Below are positions 48,433-62,200 of a stretch of DNA of 64,000 nucleotides, piece after piece (within the stretch, counting starts at the first letter, position 1; each line of letters begins with the position of its first letter). The translations under genes and the position numbers were made by a program. Source of the DNA: Acanthopagrus latus. Its lineage: Eukaryota; Chordata; Actinopteri; Spariformes; Sparidae. The notes beneath the pieces were generated by a model that saw only the letters and a list, made by a program, of their open reading frames with translations, did not search any database and was not told the DNA's origin. The stretch spans positions 15,469,971 through 15,533,970 of the forward strand of contig NC_051052.1 of the NCBI RefSeq assembly GCF_904848185.1, read 5' to 3'.

Positions 48433-51400
48433 GCAGAATCGAGACGCTTTCAGACAGATTTTTTTTTCACTCAGTCGTGCTCTTTTAAGATGCTGAATTT
48501 GTACAAACTTCCAAGAATATCACGAGAACACACTGACCTCCTTAAACACAAGAGCGACCACAGAATAATGACACATTTTGCAAAGAAACCGGCGCAACAA
48601 TAGGGGCTAAGTGGAAAGCGTCAGTGATTGTGGGACATTAACAGCGACCTCTCTCATTCAGGACACTGGAGACAAAAAGGCTTTTCTCTGTTTGCTACTG
48701 GAGGGGAGGTTGGAAGCTGGTCGGCTCACTGGAGCATAAAACCCGGCGAGGGGAACCAACAGTCCAGTCACTGTCTGTGCTCAAGCTAGCACGTAGTTTT
48801 TAATGATGGAGAAGGAAGGGGCTGAAAATGCTTTCATCGTCTGTGCTTAGGTTTAATCTACAATGACTCGCCTAAATATCCCTTTTCACTCTCGCTGTCC
48901 ATATTCGGATTCCCTTGACCTCAAATTACCCCTCATCATCTGCTCTCGCCTCGCCTTTCCTCCTCACTTTTCCTCACTTTCACTACACCCAGATGATGGA
49001 GGAAAATAGACTGTCAGAGGGAATAAATAGTCTGAGAGTGTCAGTGATTCAGCTTAATAAAAGAAGAGCCTCTGCAGTTGTACTCTTCTTCTTCTCCTCA
49101 GCCTTAGCAACTGCACGTGATTGGTCCGTCTTTGTTCGCTATCTACCTTCTTCAGGCTCATGTCAATATGATCAATCGCCTAGTCCCCGCAGACTATGAG
49201 GTGATGACCTCCGTGATATCAGCAGACCCCTGAAGCCCCTCAGGCGCCGTCTGCTAATGGTGCTATTGGGGTTCGACCCTTTGAAGAGTCTTTTATTGAT
49301 CGTTCCGGATCCAAGAACCACTGGCGTTAGGTTACTTAAATTGCCCAGGTCAGAGTATAGCACGGCTGATTGAATGGGAATATTGATCGGCAAATAGCCC
49401 ACGTCTGTCTCAGTGATATCTTAGAGGTTGAGTACAGGGTTGTGGCTATGATTTAAGGGACACCAAGGTTGTGTCATCTGGAATATTTATGAGAATTTTG
49501 GGGCTTAAATGCTGAGTGTGCTACTTTCTAGACTGAATATCTAAAAATAAATCACTTGGTATGGTCAATCATTTGCTGGGTAGTTGTAGTATTTTCTGCT
49601 ACTTTCTGCTGAGAGACAGCTTCGGACGGGACCATACTGCGTGTACGCTTCAGGATTCCCAGGACGGTTGTTTCCAGCAGCCAGTACAAGTAAAGAAGCT
49701 GGCAGTTATTTAGAGCCGCCTTATATGTATCTCGTCACAATGCTGTGCTTATGCTCTGGTTAGGTTTAGGCAACACAGACTTGAACTGTAGTTGGCCGTT
49801 TGGCAGTCGAGTCATCTGTAACTCCACCACCGTCCCCCTCCACATCACAACGCGGAACACTGGCAGTTAACGTTACATCCTGACAACGAGGCTTAAATTG
49901 TGTCACCAACGCGTATAATGGCATCTACGAAATGCGCAAGTCCATCTCATCAAAAACTGTCAAATAAGTAAACAGGAAGGCAGTGTAGCATGACGAGCTG
50001 CAGTAAAAAGGACAATAAATGATGCTATATTTAACTGCTAACTCTTTGCCAAATTTAGTTATTATAATGTGATACTAAAGAATGAAAAAAATGACAACCT
50101 AAGCTAATGCTAACCTACGATAACAGACAGTTATTTAAGATAACCTCATTAGCGTAAGATATTTTGTAATTACATTATAACCTGCTGGTGAGGACAAAAG
50201 TTTGGCTGAAAAAAAGATCAGCTGATTTTTACGCTGCGTGCTCCTGTTTCGCACCCCAGTTCAGTCCCTAAATAAGATGTCAACACTTGGCACATTTGCC
50301 CCCTTCTCACAGAAGCGAGGGGTGTGAAAGGAGTGCTGATGCCATGAATCATACAAGGACTCGCTTGAAAAAGACTAAAGAAAATGGAATAAAATCGGAC
50401 GTGGTGTAAACAAAATGGTGTCTAGAATTTAAACCCTCGGCATCAGTGCACCAGTTAGAGTGTTAAAAGCCTTCGTCCACAACGTCTCTCACAGCATCAT
50501 CCATCACGCTGTGGTTTCTCTGAGTCGGTCACCGAAGGAGAATCTATAAATGTGACTCGCTGCGGTGACGATTCGATGAACAGGAGGCATGATTATGATT
50601 GATCGACCAACGTCTGGGGTAAAAAAGCATCTGGCAGGATTTCCAACTCAATCTTTCTGTCTGTCCGGGCTGTTGTTCAACAGCTGGGAGCAGATAAATA
50701 CTTCTCTTACTCTCATCTTGCTGGGACCTGCCTCATTCTTTCTTTTTTACCTCCCACAAGGTCTTTACTTGGTTTCCTCTTCAGTCTTCACTGTTACCTT
50801 GGTTCTCCTTCATCGTTGTTGGAACACAAGTACGTACAGGCTAGAAAATAATCATCAACTTTATCACCTCGCGTTGACGTTTGCTTGGCAGTGGCTCTTT
50901 GGGCAACTCAAGACAAAGCAAGGAAGTCTTAAGCTGAAGTCAAATAATTTGCCAAGAAAGTGGGTCTAGAACAGCAATAGAGGGATATTTTGAAAGCTGA
51001 GATTAAACATCTGAAAACAGTCATCTTATGAGGGCGGATTAGCCTTCCTTGTTCTAATTAATGTTTACCGTTTCAGCCTTTACGCCTGCAGACTCTCACA
51101 CTACATCCAGTTCTTAAGCAACTGTAGTCTTTCTTGGTCTCGTCCCAGATTCTCGCCATCCTCTAAGAGTATGTTAACGCATGCAAATGAGGATGGGAAA
51201 CAAATTAGGGCAGCAGTTGAATTCAAGTGTATCTAACTGTCGTGGTAATAGCTTTATGCCCTTTTTTTTTCTGCTTCGCTTGACTCAATCTGGAGCTCAA
51301 GAAAAAAAAGCTGGCACGTTCTGGGCTGACATCGGACTTGGGATTCAACTCGCCTTTTACAAAGCCTTGTGACATTTACAAATACGAGACGCTGGTCCAA

Positions 51401-52187
51401 TTTCTGGAAGGGGTTGAGTAAATGTTTCCGAAAACTACTCGATACACAATGTCAAGAGAAGTCCTCGCCATCAGATTATTGACACAGGGAAGAGACCAAA
51501 AGACGAAACAACGCTCGCTGAAGGGGAATAATGAGAGTTTGCAGCAAAGTTTCATCAAAGCGTGAGTGCTTTAATGCTCGTTCCCTCAGGTGGGTCGAGG
51601 ATAGACACCCACACACTAAACGCACAGCGCATGCATGCGCGCACAGCCAGCAAATGAGCCTAGTCAGCAGTGTTGATTGAGCGCCATGGAAGCGTTTCAT
51701 ATGTTGTAATCACCTCAGCCTCGCCGGGCACGGAGATCAAAGATGCATCAATAAAACAGCAAGCGCAGAACAAAAAGATCAGCGGCTCACCAGCGTGTCC
51801 CGCCCCTTCTTTCTTGTTTTAAAACAGAAATTCCTCTTTCCCTTCATCACTAATTCCCTGGGTTTACCTACCTCGCCTCAAGACTGGACTTATTCCAAAT
51901 GAAAAGGTCGAAGAGTCGCCTTCTGTTTGCTCTCCTCCTGTTTTCTCTCCCCGCGCTCTTCTCCTCCACTGTCTCGCAGTCCAAGACAAGTGCGTCTTCC
52001 TTCTCTTCCGCGTCTTCTTCTTCTTCTTCTTTAGCCACGCTTTTGCTCCTCGCCTCCTCACTCACCACCAGCTTTTGTCTCCCCTTCTCTCACTCTCACT
52101 CTGCAGATTTCCAGCGCTCACCAACTCCTCCTCTTTCTTCAGCTTGCGGCAGCCAGACTACATCTCCTCCATGTCTCTGCCTGAGCA

Positions 52188-52246
52188 CTCTCTCTCTCTC
52201 TCTCCACACACTCTCTCTCTCTCCCTCTCTCTCTCTCTCTCTTTCT
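52188..52246. repeat. (CT)n-rich simple repeat
   Basis: Nearly uninterrupted CT dinucleotides, broken by CACACA and single changes, explain the serine- and leucine-rich ORFs here. Confidence 0.9.
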
Positions 52247-52424
52247 ACCCAGTTTACACACACCCCTCCTCTTCCTCCTCCTCCTCCTCTCCATCTCATC
52301 ACTATGGCGACGCTGGGCCCGTACAGAGACAAGCTCGTGCTGGCTCACAAGGAGCGTAAACGTGTTTCTTTGAATTGAGATCATATCATAATAACAATAT
52401 GACCTCAATGTAAAATATTCCTGA

Positions 52425-52525
52425 CATTAAAAAAAAAAAGCTTTAGAGTTTCCTGTCTTTGTGCTAAGCTAAGCTAACCAGCTGTTGGTGCCTGTCCCAA
52501 AATGTGGAACTATTCCTTTAATGAT
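52425..52525. repeat. Interspersed repeat fragment ('GTGCTAAGCTAAGCTAA' type)
   Basis: The text CTTTGTGCTAAGCTAAGCTA followed by a CCAGCTG block and AATGTGGAACTATTCCTTTA matches the layout at 14690-14905. It is a common non-coding repeat in teleosts. Confidence 0.5.
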
Positions 52526-54779
52526 ATGCTTAATGATTCTTATCTGTGGAGGAAATTTACTTTGGTTTGAATAAAACCCTCTAAATACAGGAGCCGTTAG
52601 CCTTAGCTACTGTTGCTATGGTGAATAAACCAATCAAAGGTGTGAATAAATTGTTGGTGTAATTTGGCACAATCAGAGCTGTTGAATTCATCCAAAATCA
52701 ACCCCAAAATCCAAAAAGTGAGCCGACTCAAACTGCGAAATATTTCTAAAGGATTTCTACAGAATGTGAAAGCTCTCTGGGAATCACGCTTGACTTCTCT
52801 ACATATGTTCCCACACACATGAGCTTATAGCTTTGATATATTATCAAAGAAGCGGACATTGTCTGACACAGCTGCTCATCTTTTCAATTACGATACAATC
52901 AGGAGAGTTTTCAGTTTTTTGTGGCAAAGCGAATGAGGGAAGAGACAGATGAGGAGTGACGTGTAAAAACACTGTGTTTCATGGTCAGCGTCCTAACCCT
53001 CATACCATCAGGGAGCTCCTCAACCAGGAGAGTTTGATGCCCGTCCAAGTCCTGTATGTCCTCCAACTGTAGGTCATTTATTATGTAGAAAATAAAAAGA
53101 GACTTTTAGCTTTCTGAACACTTTCAAATGCCCTAATAAGGGCCTTCCACTTTTCCAGGGTATCACATGTGTTCACCAACAGATGCAGACATGTTTAGAC
53201 ATTTGGCAGGAAGTAACTCAGAGCAGAGAAACTGAAAACGTTATCTGATCCTAATTACTCTTTTGCAATGTTCCTTTAGGGCTCGTGGGGTTCAGAGCAA
53301 TGTCATCACTGAGTTGTGTAATAATATATAGATACATGTGGGATGTTTTAGCCATAAAAAAAGGACAATATCCTCAACATCAACATCGACTATGGGAGGA
53401 ATCACACCAGCGCTTGTGTGTGTACATGAGCACGTGTTTATGTGTTGGAGTATATTTTCAAGTCTGTGAATGTGAAGTGTCACATAAATGAAATCCAATC
53501 CACAAAGCTCGACGTCATTCGGACTATTTCTGTCCGAATCTGAGTCTGTGATCCAGGAGGATAAAACCAAAGACTGTGCATGTCTCTTACTTGTCTTAAA
53601 GTAACAACAATACTGGAGGTTTAAACTAAGTGGCCACAAATATGTTTTCTGCTTTAATATATCATTATGAGGCTAATGTTGATAGCAAAATGTTATGAAT
53701 ATACATAATGAAACCACTGGCGTTAACATTATTTCAGTATTTCAGCTTTAGAGTTTATCAGTGGCCTTGGCAACAGCAAATGAGGATTGTGTTCTTTGAA
53801 CAAAAGCTCTGATATGAAAACTAAAAGGACCTGAGTGATGCTCGACGATGAAATCTAACAGATTTATTCTGAGGAAAGAACTTTTACCAACTTGAGTAGG
53901 AGTTAGAAAAAAAAGATCTTTCATGGAAAAGAATTAGGACAAAACACCTCCAGGGACAAATCAGAAATGCTTAAACCTTTAATACTCTTTCGGCTCAGTG
54001 ATCTGGCACATTGAACTTTTGATCCATCGCCATTTTTGATGAAAATTTAAGAATGACCAGTGCTTTTACAAACCATACCATTAAAGAGAAGTTAGGGAAA
54101 ATCAGTGACTTCATCCTCATCTTAACGGAACAAACATAATCCTTCACTGTCACAGATCCTGAGGAGACTGATTAATCATCCCCGTCATTAACGACAAGTA
54201 AGGATGTCGGTCCTGAAGCAGCCGAGCAGCAGTTGCAGCTCTACAGCAGCTACAGGTTCAGGTTCAGGGTACGCTCGGGGGGTCACACACATTCTCTCCT
54301 GATGCCTCCCACACCATCGCCAGCACGGCGAGCGCTACAACAGGAAGCGCCGACGCCAAATAAGGCTGCAGGAGAGAGCGATATCGGCAGGCAGGCAGGG
54401 ACGCTGAAGTACACTGCAGTCCTGAGGCGAATCCACCCACATGAAAAGCTACAACTCACTCCTTTTCACACGTACTGTATGAGAGCGCACCGACTCCTCA
54501 CATATTAAAACACACGTATAAAAAAAAACGTCGATGAGAGCGCAAGGCGACAGCTACGAGACGTCGTCTTGGTGTGAAAACTTGTGAATCTGAGATCAGT
54601 TTCACTAATTAGACGGGAAGTATGGATGCATGTGTGTGTGTATGTGTGTGTGTAGGCATTATTGCATGATATATAGGGTTGAATCCTGCAGTGTCTAACG
54701 ACGGCAGGAACCATCTGGTGTTGGGATGCGAGACAATCTGTCCAATTGGAAAGGTGACAAAGAAGGTGATAAGCACAGG

Positions 54780-54780
<1 letters not shown>

Positions 54781-54818
<38 letters not shown>
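54781..54818. repeat. (AC)n microsatellite
   Basis: A perfect run of 19 units in the large anks1b intron. Confidence 0.95.
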
Positions 54819-54821
<3 letters not shown>

Positions 54822-55010
54822 TGCATGCACGAATTCAGAGTATTTGGAGGAGTGTCAGGACAAGGCAATCCAGCGCACACACATTTCATTTATACCACGT
54901 GCACATATCTCTAGTCTCTATGGTAACTAGTAGCCGTCATGGCAACGGAGAACAAGCTGTAGAAGAAAAGCTGAACTCTCATGACTGTCCTCAATTTATT
55001 TTGGACCCTT

Positions 55011-55012
<2 letters not shown>

Positions 55013-55072
<60 letters not shown>
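55013..55072. repeat. (AC)n microsatellite
   Basis: A perfect run of about 30 units. Confidence 0.95.
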
Positions 55073-55074
<2 letters not shown>

Positions 55075-55391
55075 AGAATTAGTCATTTTAAGGTTTTCAG
55101 AACACGCTCCCAGTTCAGTGTGTGTGTAAACTTCCTGAAATGGCATTTTGTAATGACAGTGGGGAATGCAAAGACAAGTCAGGCCCTGCAGGTGAATGAC
55201 ATGCACACACACACTCACACACACTCACAGTAACAGGCCGTCACATGCCAGAGACAGGCATGAAGAAGCAGGGAGTTACCTATACGCTGCGGTAGGATTG
55301 GGCAATATGATGAGATTCAACTGCACACCAAGGTGTCATGAGGTCACACGAACAATCTGAGGGGTTTTAGGATGACCGACAAGGTAGCAAG

Positions 55392-56110
55392 TACAGTGGT
55401 GGAAAGTAACTAAGTACATTTGCTCAAGTTTGATTATTGATTATTAACATTTGTGTGACTTTATACTTCCAATTCACCTCGTCTCAGAAAGAAGTGCAGT
55501 GGTCCAACCGTGTGTTTTTTTGGGCTGATGCCAGTACCGATAATGGGAAGTAAAACATTCTGATAGCAGTATGTTGGCTGATATACAAGTATGATGAAAT
55601 TCTGAAAAAAAATTACATTTTCAATACGTTTTTAGCAAACTGACTAACTTGAGCATTCAGCTTGTCAGACACTTGTGTCATATGAGATTTTGTTATTTTT
55701 TTTAAAGAAACTTTATCGTCAAAAGTTCAATCTAATATGTCTAAAATTCTTCTATCATAGGTTAAAAGTTAAAATACAAACGTCTTTTATATTGTCGCAA
55801 ACCAATATATCCATGATGGACCGATCGTCTTATAATATTTGTCGACCGATGTGTCAGTCGAGCTCTAGATCTTACTCCACTAGTTAATTAACAGATTGAG
55901 ATTTTACATACATCTATGATGAGTTCAAGTATGATTTGTTGCCAACAGTCCTGTACTGACTGAAGTACTTTCATTTGTCCATGAGATTTGATAAACACTG
56001 CGACACAAAACTTGCTTTGTATATTTTGGAACAGCAGATAGTTACACCTCACTCACCAGGCCTGTAAAGTGCAAGTATTCAAATATAACAGTCTGAACAG
56101 GGCATTATAC
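55392..56110 (+). repeat. Nested interspersed repeats
   Basis: The outer element begins ACAGTGGTGGAAAGTAACTA near 55392 and continues TACATTTGCTCAAGT to about 55480, then appears to resume at about 55865 with TTACTCCACTAGTTA and a TTTTACATACA block to about 56110. Between them sits a different unit with GGGCTGATGCCAGTACCGAT (55523-55542) and CGACCGATGTGTCAGTCGAG ahead of 55865. Both are texts I recognise as abundant teleost repeats; names unknown. Confidence 0.6.
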
Positions 56111-58805
56111 TCTGTGGCTGAACTTCACACAACTGGTGAGATTATTCCAGTGGGTCACCAGATGATTATCGAGCTACCAAAGAAAAAATAAACTTTATTC
56201 TGAAAACCAAAATGATGTTTATCTTTCAGACTTTTTCCTCATCTTTGAGTGTTTCTTGTCGTTTCTCCATTAAAAGGAGGAGCAGAAATGATATGTTGCT
56301 TCATATTAAGGGATCAAAACCAACCGCTGATCAAGAGGAAGAAAAAAGGTATACAGCAGGACCAGAAATCAAATGCTTCCCTTTTCTCAGCACAGCACTC
56401 AGGTAACCAAAACACAGAAAATACACACAGTCACACACACACATTTGAAGGGACCCTCCTCTGTGATATCAGGGTCCACTCATCTAGAACACATTAAGGG
56501 AATTGTTCCTCAAGGACCAGAAACTATCTGCACTCCACCATCGTGAAGGTGGCTTTTCCAAAACGAAATCCGTTTCTAATTGCCTCGCTCTGGACTCTCT
56601 GAGGACTCACTTGAAACGAGAGCAATTTGCAGCCCTGACGCAGTTGTTTTGTACTTTACTCGCATCCTAGACGAGGCGCTGCGAGTGAAGCGGCGAGGCA
56701 GCAGCACCACCGTGTGGATTCAGACGGGACGAGTCTGCGGCTCAGTGCACTGCAGGAAAATGAATATGTATATAAAGGCTCCATTCAAAAGAGACAGTCG
56801 ATCAAAGGTTATTGTCTGGCTAAAGTTGTGTTTTAAAATATTTCAAAGATTTTCAAGGTTTTCAGACAATATTTTATCTTAAAAACTGTATTTTTAAACA
56901 ACTGTATATACATATCTTCAAATATTTTGAACTACAGAACAATTTATCCTTTTCCTCCAGTCAAAAACTGACCCAAAAGACTGTCAACTCAACAATATTT
57001 ATGTTTTGTAATGTGACGCTTTTCTGAGTCAACATGATCCAGCTAACACGTTCTCAAACAAGCCGGGGTCGAGGCACAGCAAAGATTGTTCTTGAGACAG
57101 CTGGCAGATTTTACCAGGAGACTTGTGATATTAAAAGCACGCTGATAGAGTCAGAATGTGTCGCCATGATTGCGTTCTCAAGTGCCCGACACGGCCGTCT
57201 AAATTAGTTTGGGTTCGGGGGAAAATTAAGGGCACAAAGCAGCTTAAATGGCGGCTCCCCAGAGAGACAAATCTGCATACGGCGCTCCGGTTACAATCAT
57301 CTGACACGAAGGAATGCCAGAAAATACTCCTTTGGATGGTTGTACCCACTAAATGTTTCATATTTTACTTGAATATTAATTTGTAATCACTTATTTATCA
57401 GCTGTCAGCTGACTGTAAATACAGCTGGAAGTGAATGGGCTCAGAACGTTCAGTAGAACATGATTAGTCAAATCTTAGCATAGTGTTAAAAAACTCAATT
57501 ATAAGCAGTACATGCAAACTTGCTCCACCATTTTTATAGTATTATTAATTATTAATACAAAGTTAATAATTCAAAAGGCAGAAAGTCTAATTTAATGAGT
57601 TTTCATTTCAGGTCTCAAGGCTTTTAATTCCCACTCTACCATACAGGACAGAACAGTATGACTACTGAACTGAAGCTGCCAAGAATAATTGTACATATAT
57701 TATCAATACTAACTGGATATTTTCTTTTGACATACGCAGATGTTGAAGGATTATTTGCATTAATTAGAAGTTTGGTCTTATTTTCTATCAGTAATAATAA
57801 AGCTGTTCTGAAATCTGGTAATAAAAAGACTGATGATCATACAGGTGGTAAAGAAACATTATGTTGAAAATTGGCATTTTGTGTGATTTGGTGCCCCCTG
57901 TAGAGTTTCTAAATGCAACACCACTGTTGTAAGTAAACATGTGTGTGATTCGACCCTCTCACTGAAGTCACATAGTGCAGAAACAAGTTCACCGTGTTAC
58001 AAGACACTGTAGCATCAAATTGAGTTTGAAGCTGTCATTTTGAGGTAAAAAAGTGATATAATGTTGCTTTAAATATGTTCTCATTCCAGTAATTTGTATT
58101 TTATTTTGGTTGATTTGTCAAGCAAGTATTTGTAGTTTGTAACAAGAGACTTTTTAATGATTTTATAATCTCATCTTTATTGTGATTCTTGTTGCTGTTA
58201 CTGTTGTAAGTTTGATTGATTGAGTGATTGATCAGCACTGATGATGGCTTGTTGGATGCCCTCAATAAACAAGATCTGTTCTCTGTGATACCCAGAGTTT
58301 TTTTTTTTTAATTAATGAATGAGCCAATTAGCTCAGTAATAAAATGATCAAAGGGCTTGAGGGAGGCTGTCAAGGGGCCGCCAACATGAGAGCTGTGATG
58401 GATGTCTGGATAATAATATCACAATTCCACTTTAGTTTGATTAAAAACAGTTTCTTGCCTCATCCTTTTTTGTCCTCACAATGAGTTTACACCTGAGTTT
58501 TAAATCAGACAAATTATATATAAATAACAAAGAAACTGACAGCAGGGAAAAATGTGGACGATGGAAAAGATATCAAATTGAAAAAAGAGGTGAATAAGTC
58601 AGGAGCCCTGTATCTTCTTGAAAACTGGCCTCTGATTACGGTTTAGAAAAAATGAAAGTTGGATTTCAGACCTGAGTCGTCATATGGTGGGATTAATGGG
58701 GACTAAATGTAAGAGTTAACCTGGACCAGGTGTGACTCAGATGAGTCAATCTACTCAGATGACATAAAACCTGACATCCACAGTGACACACTTCCTAACA
58801 CATAA

Positions 58806-58828
58806 ACACACACACACACACACACACA
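58806..58828. repeat. (CA)n microsatellite
   Basis: A CA run of about 11 units, followed 40 bp later by the complementary TG run. Confidence 0.95.
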
Positions 58829-58866
58829 ATACAGAGAGAGCTGCACCTGCTCTCTGTCTGCAGTAT

Positions 58867-58869
<3 letters not shown>

Positions 58870-58918
<49 letters not shown>
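58870..58918. repeat. (TG)n microsatellite
   Basis: A TG run of about 24 units, complementary to the preceding CA run. Confidence 0.95.
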
Positions 58919-58924
<6 letters not shown>

Positions 58925-59400
58925 GACAGGCAGGATTAAAAGGTGTTTTCAGATGCTCTTGTAATCCCACAACAGCAGGACTGCACATATGTGCCCAATC
59001 GAAAGGACATGCAGACACACACACACCTACACCTACACACACACACACACGCACTTGTATCCTTCTATTTGAAATTGCTCCAACAACGCTTAATGCTCCT
59101 CCCTCGTCTCCCTGGACACCACAGCATCTGTTGCCCGTGGCGATTATCTGGCGATTACATGAAAGCAGCGGCCAAATTCTATTCAGACTCCCTGTCCTCT
59201 TTCTCTCTCTCTCTCTTCATCCCCTTGTTTCTCTTAAATCCATATGTCCTTCACCGTGTCACTCTATTATATATCTGCACACACACACACACACACCTCT
59301 CTCTCAGGTACAGCAGTGGCGTCTCCATCACCCCAGAGACTTCTTCAGTGGCAGTGTACTGCTGCAGTGGTGCGCAGGAATGAGGACAGCTGGTACAGCA

Positions 59401-59401
<1 letters not shown>

Positions 59402-59447
<46 letters not shown>
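59402..59447. repeat. (CA)n microsatellite
   Basis: A perfect run of 23 units. A shorter CA run lies at 59279-59296. Confidence 0.95.
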
Positions 59448-59450
<3 letters not shown>

Positions 59451-60660
59451 ACACTCTTTCTATCGTTTCACACACGCACAATCAATGAGATCTCATATTA
59501 AAACACAACCAAAGTATGAACATCACACCTATGTGATGAGGGCCAGGTTGACAGTCTGCATTCAAATTCATCCCGAAGGTGCTGAGAGGGCCGGGCGTGA
59601 CTTTCCCATGACTTCCTGGACAACTATGAAATGTATTCGAGGTAACTTTTGTCAGCAGTTTTTGCTTGGAAGGTTGCAAAGCTCAGTGAAATGGAGGGGA
59701 TGACCCTGCCACGCTTCCCACCTGATACTGATGTTGTTTTGTTTTGCATGTCATGTTTTATTTCTTAGACTGTAACATCAACCTGGAGCTGAAGATGGAA
59801 AAAAGCCTTTTGGTTAAATCTGACACTTCTCCACCATGGACATAAAAGAATAAAGAAAGATGTAGCACTCTTTGTAATTAAAATGTCTGGCTCACATCAT
59901 CCTAAAGAAAAAAAAAAAAAAACCTTCTGCAACATAAATACAAAAAATAGTTCAATGCTATTTTCTTTTTTTTTGTTTTCTCCCCCCGTTTATTTATGAT
60001 GATTCTATACATGATTGTTTTGTTTGCCCAATACAATCACCTCAAACTTTCTCTCATGTGTGTGCCTGCATTGCTTGGATGATTGTTTTCAAATCTGTGC
60101 TATACCATTAAGGTTTAACCTAACTGGAATAAAAGAGCTCAGTGAAACACTCCTGGTACTCAGATGTACGTGGACGCCTAGTTTGTGTGCTTGTGCAGCC
60201 TCTAGTGGTCTCAATCTGTACTGCAGTGCAGCTTCACTCGCACAGACAAGAGTCCTTCTACAAAACAACACACTTTCATCTACAGGCAGGTTTAAATAAG
60301 AGCACTTTAGGGGGTATATGTTATATATGTGCTTCAAACTGTTTGCACATTATTTTAGACTTCAGGGCTCTTCTGTTTTACGTAACAAAAAAAGGAGACT
60401 GATGTACAGTTGTGCCTCTGTTTGAACAGCGGTAAGTTTTTAAATGCATACATAAACACATAAGCATGTACTAACACGTCCTCGAACTCGCATATGCGTC
60501 CAGAAACACACACACACGCACATAAGCGCAGCATGTGGGCGGCATCCCCAGCGCTGTGAAACATCTTGCATCCCACATGCTTATATAACTCCCTCTCCAC
60601 CTCCTCCAGCTGATCACTCATCACTTTATCACTTTATCCTCCGCTGGGAAGGAAAAACAC

Positions 60661-60708
60661 CCCTTCTCTCCTCTCTCTCTCCTCTCTGTCTCTCTCCCTC
60701 TCTCTCTC
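60661..60708. repeat. (CT)n-rich simple repeat
   Basis: A pyrimidine-only tract of mostly CT units, interrupted by single G and CC changes. Confidence 0.9.
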
Positions 60709-61789
60709 ATTGAAATCAGCCAGACAGGCGCCCTCTGCAATCGAGCATGATTTCGTTACACTCGGAGCATCAAAGGAGCACATCGCCGCGATGAGATCAG
60801 GCTGCAGCAAATCCCATCTCTACTGAAGATTTTATGTTGGTAAAAATTGAATCATAAACCTGCGCCACTTGTGACAACACGGGAGCTCAAATGTCAAATC
60901 TTGTTATCATCCAGCATTACGGATATTTACAGAGGGGGAGGATTCAATCAGGGGAAAGCGGATGAAAAACTGTGTACCTGCTCTTTATTGCTGCAGATTT
61001 GAAATCACAAAACTTCTACGGCAAAACGCAGAGCTGTTATGGCGAGAATAAAAAAAAAGATTTAGGAGCAAAAATGCACCTCCCTTCCTGTTTGTATTCT
61101 TAGCACGCATGGCGCGGTAATGAGGAGAAATGCCTGATGGGCATTCTGCACAGTACTGTATGGCCTCGGCATCCTCCCCTTCACAGAGTAAACTTTCGCA
61201 TCGACCTCAGCTGCATTTTCTGGATAGAAAGCCAAAGGACAGAGCATGTGTGTGTGCTGATTTATGGGTCTCCAGTGTGATATGTTGAGCAGGAGAAACA
61301 AATTCAGTCTGTCACCGAGGTGAGAGATGAGGACAAGAAACCAACAAGCATTCAGCTTCACAAAGACCCAACTGATGCCCTTTATTACAAAGAAAATAAA
61401 TCCTTCAGAAGACCTCATTAAAGCTGAAAACTTCTCCTCCACTGCTTGAAGTTAATATCTGCCTGTGACCTGCAACGCTAATGTCTGACTGTGTGCTGAC
61501 ACAAGAGGGGTTACTCCATTAGCATTACGATAGCATCACTCGATTGAAAACAGAAGTTGTTTCACACTACAAGTGTCCAGTTCACAGAAACTAACAATAT
61601 TTCCTCCCCTACTTGATCCTTTTCCTTCATAATGAAGACATAAAAATATGAAGTGTTTCAGTGTTGCACTGTCAGAAAGGCGGGTGACTTGAGAGAGACA
61701 TGTTTAAAGTAAAGGAGTCAAAATTGAAGCAGCAGAGGCAGAGCTATCTTGACTTTTTCCCATAATGCCTGGTGCCCCACCTTGCAAAC

Positions 61790-62200
61790 TGTCTTTTAAA
61801 AGGGGCAATATTTAAGAACTGGCTACCTGACAACAAATTAAGGCAGCAGATCATCAGAGTAACTGCTAACTGTATCATGTTCATACACTTATGGCTTTAG
61901 CTACTGTTAGCTTGTTAGCTCAGTTCATTGGTGATTACAGCTCTAGCACAGACGCTTTGGACTGCTGGGAGAAAGAGGTTGCTAACTTTGACAAGAAGTC
62001 TTTAAACACACTGTTATCTCTTTAAAAATCATTTCCTAAAGCAGCCAGGCACTATGGTTAATATTTAGCGAGTGTTTGGGACTATTTTCAACTGTGGATT
62101 AATACATATTTGGTGCACTGCCGAGTGTTGTGTGGCAGCAGGATGGTGTATGTGGGATCCACTCAAAATAACCTGCAGTGTGTTTCACAATGGAGGTTTG
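61790..62200. repeat. Probable interspersed repeat, related to 25440-26095
   Basis: It begins with AAAAGGGGCAATATTTAAGA and has TAGCTTGTTAGCTCAGTT followed by a segment near 62055-62125 with GGTTAATATTTAGCGAG and TTTGGTGCACTG. It runs to near the next exon boundary. Similarity to the 25.4-kb element is loose. Confidence 0.35.

Noticed and set aside
51868..52068. 66-codon acidic and basic ORF on the - strand
   Set aside because: It is the reverse of a TCT/CTC-rich tract; its EEEEE and RRR runs follow from the simple sequence. No splice context ties it to anks1b.
51899..52378. 159-codon serine- and leucine-rich ORF on the + strand
   Set aside because: It is driven by TCT, CTC and CT repeats. 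Only the short non-repetitive 3' end was kept as a finding.
58783..59703. 306-codon ORF on the + strand, the longest in the window
   Set aside because: It is built from CA and TG tracts that translate to HTHT and VCVC runs, with unrelated non-repetitive pieces between them. No domain is recognisable.
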